Position numbers and translations under genes: made by a program. Below, piece by piece: positions 16,702-25,811 of a DNA stretch of 64,000 nt. The DNA comes from Bacillus tuaregi. GTDB taxonomy: Bacteria > Bacillota > Bacilli > Bacillales > Cytobacillaceae. How positions within the stretch are numbered: position 1 is the stretch's first letter; the number at the start of each line of letters is the position of its first letter. The notes under the pieces are model-generated. The model did no database searches. It was not told the origin of the DNA and saw only the letters and a program-made list of their open reading frames with translations. The DNA is taken from contig NZ_LT629731.1 of assembly GCF_900104575.1 (NCBI RefSeq), forward strand, positions 134,205 through 198,204. The letters run 5' to 3'.

Positions 16702-17169
16702 ATGTCAAGAGATTACAATCTGTTTGAAATATGGAAAGACCTTTACGATCAATCCAGCAGCTATGTTGACGAAAAAGTAAAAGAAGACTTTCCATCCCAA
16801 GGGATCGGACAAATCCTTGAGATGAATCTTCTTTTTAAAAAATTCTTAAACGAAACAACAGAGAGTTATTTAGAGCAAGTGAATGTTCCGACACGTACGG
16901 ATATTGCTAACCTATCATCATTAGTTGTAAACGTTGATGCAAAGGTTGATAGCTTAGAAGAATTATTAGAAGACACGAAAGAGCAAGCAGGTCAGCCGGA
17001 GCTGCAACGCGAAGTGGCTAATCTGAAAAAAGATATGAAGAATCTAGATTCTAAGTTAAATCAAATCCTTGACTTGTTAAAGGAAACAAAGGAAGCACCG
17101 GCTGCGAGCGCACCTGAAAAGGCTGCACCAGCTAAAGCACAAGCAGTAAAATCACAAGCTAAAAACTAA
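16702..17169 (+). CDS. phaR: Class IV PHA synthase subunit PhaR
   Basis: A 155-aa helical protein that forms the class IV polyhydroxyalkanoate synthase together with PhaC. The N-terminal half (YNLFEIWKDLYDQSSSYVDEK, MNLLFKKFLNETTESYLEQVNVPTR) matches PhaR/PhaE family helices; residues about 80-125 form a heptad-rich coiled coil; the tail (about 128-155) is Ala/Pro/Lys-rich and probably disordered. GAGGCG lies before the ATG. It heads the phaR-phaB-phaC operon, divergent from phaQ-phaP. Confidence 0.9.
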   Translation: MSRDYNLFEIWKDLYDQSSSYVDEKVKEDFPSQGIGQILEMNLLFKKFLNETTESYLEQVNVPTRTDIANLSSLVVNVDAKVDSLEELLEDTKEQAGQPELQREVANLKKDMKNLDSKLNQILDLLKETKEAPAASAPEKAAPAKAQAVKSQAKN

Positions 17170-17253
17170 TTCAACTAGCAGTTATATCAGATTAAAATCT
17201 AATCCAACTAATGGATATAAAATAAATCAAACTAAGAGATGGAGTGTACAAAA

Positions 17254-18000
17254 ATGACAGTAGAACTTACAAACAAAGTAGCAATCGTAACAGGCGGAAG
17301 CAGAGGAATTGGATCTTCAATCGCATTAGAATTAGCTAAAGAAGGCGCAAACATCGTTATTAACTATAACAGCAACAGCGAAGCAGCTGACAAAATGGTT
17401 GCTCAAATTAAAGAATTAGGCGTAGAAGCAATTGCTGTTCAAGCAGACGTATCAAAAAGTGAAGATGCGGCAAAGCTTGTACAAGCTGCAGTTGAAAAAT
17501 TCGGTAAGCTAGACATCCTAGTTAACAACGCTGGTATCACTCGCGATACTACTTTCAAGAAAATGACTGAAGAAGATTGGAGAAAAGTAATCGATGTAAA
17601 CTTGAACAGCGTGTTCAATACAACGTCTGTTGCCTTACCACATCTTACTGAAGCAGAAGCTGGCCGCGTCATCAATATCTCTTCTATCATCGGTCAATTC
17701 GGCGGATTCGGACAAACAAACTATTCTGCTGCAAAAGCTGGATTACTTGGTTTCACTAAGTCTTTAGCGCTCGAAACAGCTAGAACTAATCTAACAGTTA
17801 ACGCAATTTGCCCAGGATATATCGGAACTGAAATGGTTCAAGCAATCCCTGAAAAGGTTCTTGATAAGCTAGTTGCTAAAATCCCTCAACAACGTTTAGG
17901 TGCGCCTTCAGAAATCGCTCGCGGAGTTGTGTTCTTATGTAAAGATGGCGCCTATATCACTGGTCAAGAACTAAACATCAACGGCGGAATTTACATGTAA
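17254..18000 (+). CDS. phaB: Acetoacetyl-CoA reductase
   Basis: A 248-aa short-chain dehydrogenase that reduces acetoacetyl-CoA to (R)-3-hydroxybutyryl-CoA, the monomer for polymer synthesis. Visible are the NADPH site TGGSRGIGSS, NNAGITRD, the catalytic Ser in NISSIIGQ, Tyr/Lys in TNYSAAKAG, and ELNINGGIYM at the C-terminus. The ATG at 17254 has GGAG 9 nt upstream; a longer frame from 17239 lacks a ribosome site. It lies between phaR and phaC in one operon with gaps of 84 and 74 nt. Confidence 0.9.
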   Translation: MTVELTNKVAIVTGGSRGIGSSIALELAKEGANIVINYNSNSEAADKMVAQIKELGVEAIAVQADVSKSEDAAKLVQAAVEKFGKLDILVNNAGITRDTTFKKMTEEDWRKVIDVNLNSVFNTTSVALPHLTEAEAGRVINISSIIGQFGGFGQTNYSAAKAGLLGFTKSLALETARTNLTVNAICPGYIGTEMVQAIPEKVLDKLVAKIPQQRLGAPSEIARGVVFLCKDGAYITGQELNINGGIYM

Positions 18001-18074
18001 GTTCATGCAATTTGCATGAACGCTCGTTCAATTTTTACAAATGAATTAACTATGCAAGTAAGGAGTGGATCACC

Positions 18075-19163
18075 ATTAGCGTTCTAATTAGAGAAGAGTG
18101 GAAAGAGTTTTCTGATATGCTGCCTGAGGAATATCAACAAATGTACACACGTGTTAAGAGGGCAACTCAAGTTTTAACAAAAGAGGCTGAACCTGAAGTA
18201 GGTCCAACACCAAAAGAAGTAATTTGGACAAAAAACAAAGCGAAGTTATATCGTTATATATCGGATGTACCAAAAAAACATAAAACTCCACTACTAATGG
18301 TATATGCACTTATTAATAAGCCTTATATTTTAGACTTAACTAAGGGTGGAAGCCTAATCGAATATCTAGTAAATCGCGGCTTTGATGTCTACCTTCTAGA
18401 TTGGGGTACACCAGGCTACGAGGATCGCAATATGAAGCTTGATGATTACGTTATGGATTATATCCCACGTGCAGTTCGTAAAGTGTTACGTACTTCAGGT
18501 GCTGATGATGTATCGATGCTTGGTTATTGCATGGGCGGTACCATTACATCTATGTTTGCGTCCCTTCATCCAGAATTACCAGTGAAAAATATCGTTTTCA
18601 TGACAAGCCCATTTGACTTTGAAGATACTGGTCTTTACGGTGCCATGCTTGATGAGCGTTATTTTGATATCGATAAAGTGGTTGAAACACTTGGTGTGAT
18701 TCCTCCGGAAATGATCGACTTTGGTAATAAGCTGATTAAGCCGATGACAAACTTCTATGGTCCATATGTAAGCCTTGTTGATCGTGCCGAAAATGAGAAG
18801 TTCATCAAGAGCTTTAAGCTTTTACAAAAATGGCTGAATGACGGAATTCCTTTCCCTGGCGAAGCCTATCGCCAATGGATCAGAGATTTCTACCAACAGA
18901 ATAAGCTGATCAAAGGTGAAATGGTAATTCGTGGACGTAAGGTAAGCCTGGAAAATATTAAGTGTAACGTCCTTAACCTAGCTGGACAAAGCGACCTTAT
19001 CGCTCAGCCGCATATGGTTGAAGCTTTAATGGATGCTATCTCTAGTAAGGATAAGGAATATAAGAACCTTCCAGTTGGTCATACCTCCATTACGTTCGGA
19101 AGTAAAGCAAACAAAATTACTTACCCAACCATTGGAGATTGGTTAGCAGAGCGTTCAAACTAA
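18075..19163 (+). CDS. phaC: Class IV PHA synthase catalytic subunit, apparent ATT start
   Basis: The catalytic subunit that polymerises 3-hydroxyacyl-CoA. It has an alpha/beta-hydrolase fold with the nucleophile Cys152 in the lipase-like box GYCMGG, Asp307 in GQSDLIAQP and His336 in VGHTSITF. The first ATG (18117) has no ribosome site and would cut off a conserved segment. In frame upstream, AAGGAG (18060-18065) stands 9 nt before an ATT at 18075, which adds 14 residues ending REEWKEFSD and yields 362 aa, the length and N-terminal pattern (EW...EEY) I recall for Bacillus PhaC. No ATG, GTG or TTG lies in between, so an AUU start is proposed. Confidence 0.88.
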   Translation: MSVLIREEWKEFSDMLPEEYQQMYTRVKRATQVLTKEAEPEVGPTPKEVIWTKNKAKLYRYISDVPKKHKTPLLMVYALINKPYILDLTKGGSLIEYLVNRGFDVYLLDWGTPGYEDRNMKLDDYVMDYIPRAVRKVLRTSGADDVSMLGYCMGGTITSMFASLHPELPVKNIVFMTSPFDFEDTGLYGAMLDERYFDIDKVVETLGVIPPEMIDFGNKLIKPMTNFYGPYVSLVDRAENEKFIKSFKLLQKWLNDGIPFPGEAYRQWIRDFYQQNKLIKGEMVIRGRKVSLENIKCNVLNLAGQSDLIAQPHMVEALMDAISSKDKEYKNLPVGHTSITFGSKANKITYPTIGDWLAERSN

Positions 19164-19184
19164 GTAGAATAATAGCCTTCTTTG

Positions 19185-19217
19185 AAAAAGTGTCCCATAT
19201 TCCTGGGGCGCTTTTTT
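19185..19217 (+). terminator. Terminator of phaRBC
   Basis: AAAAAGTGTCCC pairs with GGGGCGCTTTTT (two G-T pairs) and ends in TTTTTT, 22 nt after phaC. Confidence 0.75.
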
Positions 19218-19255
19218 ATGTGGTGCAAGGGGATAAAAGGATATGAGGGTGGGCT

Positions 19256-19765
19256 AAAGGACAAAAGGGGTGAAGTTTGCGTGTGGGGAGTCCTTTATAA
19301 GGCTTCTAAAGGACAAAAGGGGTGAAGTTTGCGGATAGAGTGTCTTTTACAAGGCTTCTAAAGGACAAAAGAGGTGAAATCAGAGGGTGAAGTGTCTTTT
19401 ATAAGGCTTCTAAAGGACAAAAGGGGTGAAATCAGAGGGTGGAGTGTCTCTTATAAGGCTTCTAAAGGACAAAAGAGGTGAAATCAGAGGGTGGAGTGTC
19501 TTTTATAAGGCTTCTAAAGGACAAAAGAGGTGAAATCAGAGGGTGAAGTGTCTTTTATAAGGCTTCTAAAGGACAAAAGAGGTGAAATCAGAGGGTGGAG
19601 TGTCTTTTACAAGGCTTCTAAAGGACAAAATGTGTGAAATCAGAGGGTGAAGAGTCTTTTACAAGGCTTCTAAAGGACAAAAGCTATGGAATCCGAGAGT
19701 TGACTGTCTATAATAGAGGTCTTAAAGGACAAAATGCACGAAAAACATGAGCAAGTTGTCCTTTA
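19256..19765. repeat. Tandem array of a 52-bp unit, nine full copies plus a partial
   Basis: The anchor AAAGGACAAAA recurs at 19256, 19308, 19360, 19412, 19464, 19516, 19568, 19620, 19672 and 19724, exactly 52 bp apart each time. Inner copies differ at only a few bases; edge copies are more diverged. Each junction carries an inverted repeat (best in the first: TCCTTTA ... TAAAGGA). 52 is not a multiple of 3 and there is no variable spacer, so it is neither coding nor CRISPR. It fills most of the gap between convergent genes; outside the array (19766-19793) nothing is seen. Confidence 0.95.
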
Positions 19766-19793
19766 CCCATCATCATGCCGTGCTTTTAAGAAT

Positions 19794-20531
19794 CTATGAC
19801 ACACACTGAGCAATAAATCTCCCGACATACTGGTTAAAATACTCTTTTCTTTCAATATTGCTTAAATGTCCTGTTTTACGTAAGAGAGCTATACGTACGT
19901 TTCTAAAATAAGGTTTCATAAGAAATAGATTGCCAACAGGCGTTATACGGTCCTGTGTACCTCCAATTAACAATACAGGTTTCTTGATTGTTGGTAGTAG
20001 CGGGAAATAATTGATTCCAACTGGAGCCCAAGCTGATTGTAGATAGGTATCACGAATAAGAAAGGAATTCTTTGCCTCCTCCTGATAGGAGTGGTCATAT
20101 AAGGATGACTTCACAATTTGCTCTACTAGTCTTTCACGCCTTCCCATTTTTAAGTGAAAAGAGGCGGCTCGAATGCCGTGGAAGGCCAGTAATGACGGGA
20201 TATAGGATGTCGTGTTGGAAAGTATCAATCCTCTAACCATGTCAGGCTGCTACTTATACAGCTCCTGAGCAACCATTCCTCCTAGCGATAAGCCGCATAT
20301 AAAGGCGTCTGGGATTCGCAGGTATTCGATTAGGTTCCGAATATCCTTTGCGAAGTTTTGCATCGTAAAGCTGTCATTAAAGCTTGTTTCACCATGTCCC
20401 CGTAAATCGGGAATAATTAGTCGATATCTTGCAGCCAGCTCATATTGTGGTTTCCAGGCTTCTTTTCTGCTGCCAAGACCGTGGATTAGGACTAGCGGTA
20501 TACCACTGCCAATATCATGATATGCTAACAT
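19794..20531 (-). pseudogene. Alpha/beta hydrolase interrupted by an in-frame TAG
   Basis: The 246-codon frame from the ATG at 20531 to 19794 is intact except for a TAG at 20250-20252, between ELYK and QPDMVRG. The first part has the oxyanion region LVLIHGLGSRKEAW and the nucleophile box GLSLGG (Ser about 84); the second part has the acid in GGTQDRITP and the histidine in KTGHLSN. The stop therefore separates the nucleophile from the rest of the triad and the 93-aa product should be inactive. The rest of the frame is undamaged, so the event is recent, a sequencing error, or read through. The substrate of this esterase/peptidase-like family is not predictable. Confidence 0.8.
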
Positions 20532-20702
20532 GCTGGAATGCTCCTTGCTTGTTTGTTAGAAGCAGTATGGACAGTAAATACACTATTTAAACGTTATAAT
20601 CTATTAAAAAAACCTTCTTTTTCCTTTTTCATAGATATTTATATGGTAGATTTGCTATCTTGAAGATAAGTAAGATATAGGTTAGTGAAGGGATGATAGT
20701 GA

Positions 20703-21353
20703 ATGAATGCACCTATGATTTATGAACTAAGAAAACCGAAACGAATTATACCTAATAAAAAATATCCAGCCCTGTTTTTAATTCATGGTAAGGGTAGTAA
20801 TGAACAGAATATTTTTGATGTTGTTGAGGGATTAGAAAAGGAATTCTTTATTTTTAGCATTAGAGGTCATATTCCACAGCCGCCAGGCTACTCATTTTTT
20901 ACCTTTAAAGTGTACGGACAGCCGGACCGGGACGGCTTTGATGAAGGCGTTGAACGAATAACGAGCTTTATCGATTATGCTGTGAAGGAGTATCCAGTAG
21001 ACAGGAGCCACTTGTACCTCCTGGGTTTCAGTCAAGGAGCGGTTATGTCCATGACGCTTGCGTTAACATTAGGACATAAAATAAGGGGGATTGTCGCGCT
21101 TAGCGGCTATATTCCGCAGTTTGTTCTGGAGGAATATGATATTAAGCCGGTTGACGGGCAATCAGTCTTTATTTCCCATGGCGAAAAGGATCCAGTATTG
21201 CCCTATCAGTGGGGTGTTGCTGCACAGGAATATTTCAACGAAATGAAGGCTTCCGTATCGTTTCATTCCTATCAAGAGGGACATACCGTTTCCGCGAAGA
21301 ATCAAGAGGATTTGACCAATTGGCTGATGAACGATCTGAAGGGTAAAGGATAA
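20703..21353 (+). CDS. Alpha/beta hydrolase, phospholipase/carboxylesterase type
   Basis: A 216-aa cytoplasmic esterase-like protein. It has LFLIHGKGSNEQN near the N-terminus, the nucleophile Ser in GFSQGAVMS (about 113), the acid Asp in GEKDPVLP (about 167) and His in EGHTVS (about 199). The layout is that of the short carboxylesterase / dienelactone-hydrolase group. A weak AGTGAAGGGATG ribosome site precedes the start. It is divergent from the broken hydrolase gene and lies just before an IS1182-family element; the two hydrolases are not obvious duplicates. The natural substrate is unknown. Confidence 0.75.
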   Translation: MNAPMIYELRKPKRIIPNKKYPALFLIHGKGSNEQNIFDVVEGLEKEFFIFSIRGHIPQPPGYSFFTFKVYGQPDRDGFDEGVERITSFIDYAVKEYPVDRSHLYLLGFSQGAVMSMTLALTLGHKIRGIVALSGYIPQFVLEEYDIKPVDGQSVFISHGEKDPVLPYQWGVAAQEYFNEMKASVSFHSYQEGHTVSAKNQEDLTNWLMNDLKGKG

Positions 21354-21392
21354 GAGATGTGGAGGCTGGGACATAACTAGCTTCTATAAATG

Positions 21393-21430
21393 AAAAAGGT
21401 GAAATCGCGCAGTCGATTTCACCTTTTTCA
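21393..21430. terminator. Hairpin at the left end of the IS1182 element
   Basis: AAAAAGGTGAAATCG pairs perfectly with CGATTTCACCTTTTT (15 bp) around CGCAGT; it would terminate the transposase transcript and reading from outside. Confidence 0.8.
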
Positions 21431-21459
21431 TTTTATTCTTGGTTTATGCGACTGAGGGG

Positions 21460-23028
21460 TTACCCCCTTGCCGCATATTTTCTTAAATTCACGGCCATCA
21501 ATGCGAGACCGATTTCATTCTCAACCTTCGGTTTTCCACGAACTGAAAATCGTGTGAAACCTAAATTAGCCTTCAGGAACCCGAACACTGGTTCTACATC
21601 AATTTTACGTTGACGATAAATTGAACCGGTTTCTTCTTCTGAAAGCTTATTTCGTACATATTCTTTTTGTTGTTCCCATTTCTCATTTACCATGAGCCTA
21701 CGATTCGTACCTTCTCTCGCTTTTGTACATAATGATCGCAACGGACAATCTGTACACTCTTCGCATTCATAAACCTTAAATTGACGCTGGAATCCTGTTT
21801 TATCTGTACGTGTTGAATGGTATTGAAACGTCAGTTGTTTCTCATTGGGACACGTGTAGGTATCACTCGCTTCTTCATAAGCCCAGTTACTTGTTTTGAA
21901 CGGATCCTTTTTGAACTTTCTTTTCTGCTCATTTAAGTAGTGATTGTATGTAATCAATGGCGTTCTATTACGTTTCGATAAAATATCTTCATAATTCTGT
22001 TCACTGCCGTAACCGGCATCCGCCACAATATGTTCTGGTAATTCAAAGTACTGTTCTTCTATTTGATCAAGGAAGGGCGTTAATGTTTTCGTATCGGTTG
22101 GGTTAGCGAAAACACCGTACGCTAATGTGTATTGCCTTTCGGTTGCGATTTGTACATTATAGCCGGGTTTTAGTTGTCCGTTTTTCATATAATCGTCTTT
22201 CATTCGCATAAACGTCGCATCTTTGTCTGTTTTTGAATAGCTGTTACGTGTGCCAAAAATCTCAAAATCCTTTTCGTACTTCTGCTTACGTGTAATCCAG
22301 TCATATACTTGTTTCACGATTTGCTTGGGTGTTTTTCGTTCACTACGTAATTGTTTACGCATAGCGACATCATCGGAGCGGTCAATTTTTTGTGAATAGT
22401 CCTCGACAACCTCTTCTAACTTTTTAGCGATTTGTGTGAGCTCTTCAATCGACAGCTGCTCCTCATCTTCACGTTTTATTTCTGGAATGATTTGTTTTTC
22501 AAGTAGCTCGTTGTACAGTTGATTTGATTTTTCAACGAGATTATTGTGATGCTTCTCCACAGCTTTCTTCCAAGTGAACGTGAATTTATTGGCATTCGCT
22601 TCAATTTTCGTACCATCAATAAAAATAGCCTCTTGATCAATGAGCTTTTCTTGGACCAATTGACAACGGAACTGGACAAAACATTGGCGAATTAGCTCTT
22701 TCATATTAGGATCAACTCGGAAACGATTAATCGTACGGTAACTTGGCTCGTAGCCTTGTGCCAACCACATCATACGGATACTGTCTTTCGTCAAGTCTTC
22801 AATTTTACGACCTGAAAAGGCGGATTGCGTATAACCACATAAAATAATTTTAAGCATCATGCGTGGGTGATAGGATGGACAACCAGTATAACGGACGAAG
22901 GAATCGAAAGCTTCGTGAGGAATACTTTCAACTAAATGGTGGATAGAAAAGGCGATATCATTTTCTTGTAATCTAACTGCTAAATCTAGAGGCAAAACTA
23001 GTTGATTCATGTTATAATCTTTAAACAT
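21460..23028 (-). CDS. IS1182-family DDE transposase
   Basis: A 522-aa transposase. The N-terminal domain (HPRMMLKIILCGYTQSAFSGRKIEDL) is the DUF772-type domain of this family; the catalytic core has FIDGTKIEANANKFTF (first Asp), VADAGYGSEQNYE (second Asp) and a terminal DVEPVFGFLKANLGFTRFSVRGK region with the catalytic Glu. A cysteine cluster (CEECTDCPLRSLCTKA) precedes the C-terminus. The length is full and there is no frameshift. It lies between the terminal inverted repeats of the element described above. Confidence 0.92.
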   Translation of the reverse strand: MFKDYNMNQLVLPLDLAVRLQENDIAFSIHHLVESIPHEAFDSFVRYTGCPSYHPRMMLKIILCGYTQSAFSGRKIEDLTKDSIRMMWLAQGYEPSYRTINRFRVDPNMKELIRQCFVQFRCQLVQEKLIDQEAIFIDGTKIEANANKFTFTWKKAVEKHHNNLVEKSNQLYNELLEKQIIPEIKREDEEQLSIEELTQIAKKLEEVVEDYSQKIDRSDDVAMRKQLRSERKTPKQIVKQVYDWITRKQKYEKDFEIFGTRNSYSKTDKDATFMRMKDDYMKNGQLKPGYNVQIATERQYTLAYGVFANPTDTKTLTPFLDQIEEQYFELPEHIVADAGYGSEQNYEDILSKRNRTPLITYNHYLNEQKRKFKKDPFKTSNWAYEEASDTYTCPNEKQLTFQYHSTRTDKTGFQRQFKVYECEECTDCPLRSLCTKAREGTNRRLMVNEKWEQQKEYVRNKLSEEETGSIYRQRKIDVEPVFGFLKANLGFTRFSVRGKPKVENEIGLALMAVNLRKYAARG

Positions 23029-23108
23029 AAGGACCCTTCTTTCTGATTTTATTTGGTGTGGTAACTTAATTTTATCAGAAGTGGTCCTTATTTAATGTAA
23101 AAATATTT

Positions 23109-23151
23109 AAAACCGGTGAAATTTTACTTGTCGTAAAATTTCACCGGTTTT
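23109..23151. terminator. Hairpin at the right end of the IS1182 element
   Basis: A 19-bp perfect stem (AAAACCGGTGAAATTTTAC and its complement) with a 5-nt loop and T-run upstream of the transposase gene, likely blocking read-in from the flank. Confidence 0.75.
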
Positions 23152-23337
23152 TTCATTTCAGAGGAGGGTTTTGTCCCAGCCTCTTTTTCTTGAGTAAAAA
23201 ATCCAACCATAAGCATCTAAAGGTGGTTCATACTCATTCTTGGTTATAATAAATGGTGCAAGGATACTGAATAGGAATTAGGATTACTTTCTCAGGATGA
23301 TTTGAGAAAGTCCGCAGCCTAAAAGGAGGAATACGAA

Positions 23338-24120
23338 ATGATGCCTTCCCTTTTTATTGCCCATGGAGCACCGCTGCTAGCGATTGAGGAGAATGAGTAT
23401 ACACAGTTTTTGCGTGAGCTGGGAAAAGCATGGCCAAAGCCAAAGGCTGTTGTCCTCTTTTCTGCCCACTGGGAGAGCGTAGTGCAAAAGGTAAGTGATG
23501 TAGAAGAGTTTGATACGATTTATGATTTTGGCGGCTTCCCTGAGGCGTTATACAGGATTCAATATCCGGCAAAGGGAGATCAAAAGATTACCGAGGAAAT
23601 AAAAGCACTATTTGCTCAGCAGCGTATTCCCTTTGAGGTAGACACAATGCGGGGCTTAGACCATGGTGCATGGGTCGTGCTAAGAATGCTTTATCCCCAT
23701 GCTGATATACCAGTTATTTCTATGTCTGTGAACCAGCGGCTAAAGCCTGAGCAGCATTATGAAATTGGCAGGGCCCTGTCAGCTTTACGAGAACAGGATA
23801 TATTGATGATTGGCAGCGGGGGGACGGTTCATAACCTTCGAGCGGTAAATTGGGAAATGGACGGCAAGGGGACTGAAGCCTGGGCAGCAGAATTTGATGA
23901 GTGGATTGAACAGAAGCTGACCAGCTGGGAAACTGCTGAGCTGTTTAACTATGAAACGTTAGCTCCGCATGCTAGCTTTGCTGTTCCACCGTATGGAAAG
24001 GAGCATTTTGTTCCATTGCTTTATGCGATGGGAGCGGCGGATGCTTCGAAGAGGGCCAAGCTTCTACACCGTAGCTTCCGGTATGGAAACCTCAGCCACA
24101 GCGTGTGGCAGTTTGGCTGA
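23338..24120 (+). CDS. Extradiol ring-opening dioxygenase, 4,5-DOPA dioxygenase type
   Basis: A 260-aa class III (LigB-like) dioxygenase. Expected metal and catalytic histidines are seen in FIAHGAPLLA (near residue 8), LFSAHWES (near 43), GLDHGAWVVL (near 105) and GSGGTVHNLR (near 165); the last part GKEHFVPLLYAMGAA is also conserved. The family cleaves aromatic ortho-diols such as DOPA; the natural substrate in Bacillaceae is not established. AAAGGAGG precedes the first of two ATG codons. It sits alone between two insertion sequences, so it may have travelled with them (inference). Confidence 0.85.
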   Translation: MMPSLFIAHGAPLLAIEENEYTQFLRELGKAWPKPKAVVLFSAHWESVVQKVSDVEEFDTIYDFGGFPEALYRIQYPAKGDQKITEEIKALFAQQRIPFEVDTMRGLDHGAWVVLRMLYPHADIPVISMSVNQRLKPEQHYEIGRALSALREQDILMIGSGGTVHNLRAVNWEMDGKGTEAWAAEFDEWIEQKLTSWETAELFNYETLAPHASFAVPPYGKEHFVPLLYAMGAADASKRAKLLHRSFRYGNLSHSVWQFG

Positions 24121-24145
24121 TAAGTTAGATAAACAGAAGATAAAC

Positions 24146-24192
24146 GGTGTCAGGCACCACAAATGGAAAGTCGAGAATAATTGGTGGTGCCT
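24146..24192. repeat. GGTGYC..GRCACC palindromic repeat, split by the IS110 element
   Basis: GGTGTCAGGCACC at 24146-24158 and GGTGGTGCC at 24183-24191 resemble the paired palindromes at 47011-47073 (shared CACCACARATGG). The right half breaks off after GGTGCCT and resumes as GGCACCG at 26110, across the inserted element. Confidence 0.75.
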
Positions 24193-24218
24193 AGTATAGT
24201 AAATAGTTATAAGTAAAT

Positions 24219-24229
24219 AAAAAAAGGCC
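24219..24229 (+). repeat. Left subterminal inverted repeat of the IS110-family element
   Basis: AAAAAAAGGCC, 26 nt inside the left end. The reverse complement is at 26061-26071. Confidence 0.7.
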
Positions 24230-24303
24230 ACCGTTTTCATTGTAAAATGGAAGTACCTATCACAGAACTTCCAACTACAATTCCCTACCACAAGGAGATG
24301 AAA

Positions 24304-25713
24304 ATGATGGCTTATAACTTATTCAATCATATTCAGGGCAAAAACGGAAGTCGATGGGCACAATTTATTAGGGAAACAGGTACAGAGAATTTATTACTGG
24401 TGGCAGTAGATGCAGCGAAATATACACATAAGGCCATGATCTCTACATTTTATGGCGACATAATAGTAAAACCATTTGAGTTTGATGCTTCCTTAACTGG
24501 TTTTGAGGTACTAAAAAAACAAATCCAAACAGCGATTGTTCACAACGATATGAAGGTAGTTGTAGGGGTTGAAACGACAGGGCATTATTATGAGGCTCTA
24601 GTAAGAAAGTGTTATTCCGAAGCTTTTCATGTCCGTATCTTGAATGCAGCGACCACAGCTAGGGAACGAGAAGCTCTTCTAAACTGGTCAAAGACAGATA
24701 ACTTAGATTTGATGGCTATACTTCAGTCGATTATTCATGGGCGGGGGACATCTAATGAGCTCCCTAGTGGAGATGTTCACAGACTACAAAAATTGACTCG
24801 TGCCCGTCGTGAGTTAGTCCAAGAACAAACGGCTACAAAAAATCTTATTCGTGTGTATGTGGACCATATATTTCGTGAGTTTCAAGGGAAAAGTGTATGG
24901 ATAAATGGAAAGCGTAAACATGTACAAATTTTTTCGGATTTCTGGGGAAAGTCTTCACTCTATTTTATGCGTCATTGTCTCCATCCAAGTGACATCCTTA
25001 CCCTTGGAAAAAAGGGATTACGAGCCCTTTCAAAACAAGTAAATCTTAAGTTGCGCGAACAAACCATTGATTGTCTGCTTGATTACGCAAAACATTCCAT
25101 TTCTCAAGCGAAAGAACAATTAGAAGTCGAACAATTTTTACTTATTCAAAGTCTAGATCGACTAGATATGTTGGATACGCAGATTAAATTATTAGAAAGA
25201 AAAATTGAAGATTTATTTGTTCAAACGGACGGAGCCGTCATCCTTAGTGTTCCCGGAATTGGAGTTGTCACTGGAGCAGAACTATATGCCGAGATGGGGG
25301 ATATTTCTGATTTCGACCATGCAGGGCAGCTAATTAAAATGGCAGGAACGAATCCTATCGTTAAGCAATCGGGAGGGAAAAAGCCCTCTTATCATGCGAT
25401 ATCTAAGCAAGGAAGGCGAACCTTTCGAAATATAACATATCAAGTGGGAAAATCCCTGTCTATGAACAACCCTGAAATGAAACAGAAGTATGCGGCATTA
25501 AGAGATCGTGGAAAACTTCCAGGTCAGGCGTATATCGCTCTAGGAAACCGAATGATTCGTCTAGCTTTTTCAATGATCAAACACCAAACATTATATCGTA
25601 CAGACCAACCTGACTACGTTTTATACAAACAATTACGAAAGAAACTGTACAAGGCCAATGTTAAACAATTCTATGAAAGGTTTGTCATCTCAACAAGTTC
25701 CCAGATTGCCTAG
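24304..25713 (+). CDS. IS110-family transposase (DEDD recombinase)
   Basis: A 469-aa recombinase. The RuvC-like N-terminal domain has the acidic residues in VAVDAAKYTHKAM, GVETTGHYY and WSKTDNLDLMAI (DEDD); a long coiled-coil region follows (about 150-300); the C-terminal transposase_20 domain has LSVPGIGVVTGAELYAEMG and AGTNPIVKQSGGKK with the catalytic serine. The frame is open from 24247, but AAGGAG stands 6 nt before the ATG at 24304. IS110 enzymes act with an RNA guide made from the element's own non-coding end; here the 3' side carries a suitable structured region. No frameshift is visible, so the element may be active. Confidence 0.92.
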   Translation: MMAYNLFNHIQGKNGSRWAQFIRETGTENLLLVAVDAAKYTHKAMISTFYGDIIVKPFEFDASLTGFEVLKKQIQTAIVHNDMKVVVGVETTGHYYEALVRKCYSEAFHVRILNAATTAREREALLNWSKTDNLDLMAILQSIIHGRGTSNELPSGDVHRLQKLTRARRELVQEQTATKNLIRVYVDHIFREFQGKSVWINGKRKHVQIFSDFWGKSSLYFMRHCLHPSDILTLGKKGLRALSKQVNLKLREQTIDCLLDYAKHSISQAKEQLEVEQFLLIQSLDRLDMLDTQIKLLERKIEDLFVQTDGAVILSVPGIGVVTGAELYAEMGDISDFDHAGQLIKMAGTNPIVKQSGGKKPSYHAISKQGRRTFRNITYQVGKSLSMNNPEMKQKYAALRDRGKLPGQAYIALGNRMIRLAFSMIKHQTLYRTDQPDYVLYKQLRKKLYKANVKQFYERFVISTSSQIA

Positions 25714-25811
25714 ACTATGTGTTTATTTCAAAAATTCTACCCTTTTGTGCCTATTACAATATTAATTTATGTAAGTAAAGTAGACTCTTAATTAGATTTG
25801 ATTTTATTTAA

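Larger units (their letters stand above)
21362..23183 (-). mobile_element. IS1182-family insertion sequence
   Basis: The ends are inverted repeats GAGGCTGGGACATAAC (21362-21377) and, read inward from the right, GAGGCTGGGACAAAAC (23168-23183), 15 of 16 matching and of the form seen in IS1182 elements. The 1822-bp element contains one full-length transposase gene and a strong hairpin near each end (21393-21430 and 23109-23151) that would stop transcription entering or leaving. No clear target duplication is visible. It looks intact and possibly active. Confidence 0.88.

Noticed and set aside
19256-19765. CRISPR array
   Set aside because: The 52-bp units are contiguous with no variable spacers and no cas genes are nearby; the same holds for 53789-54107.
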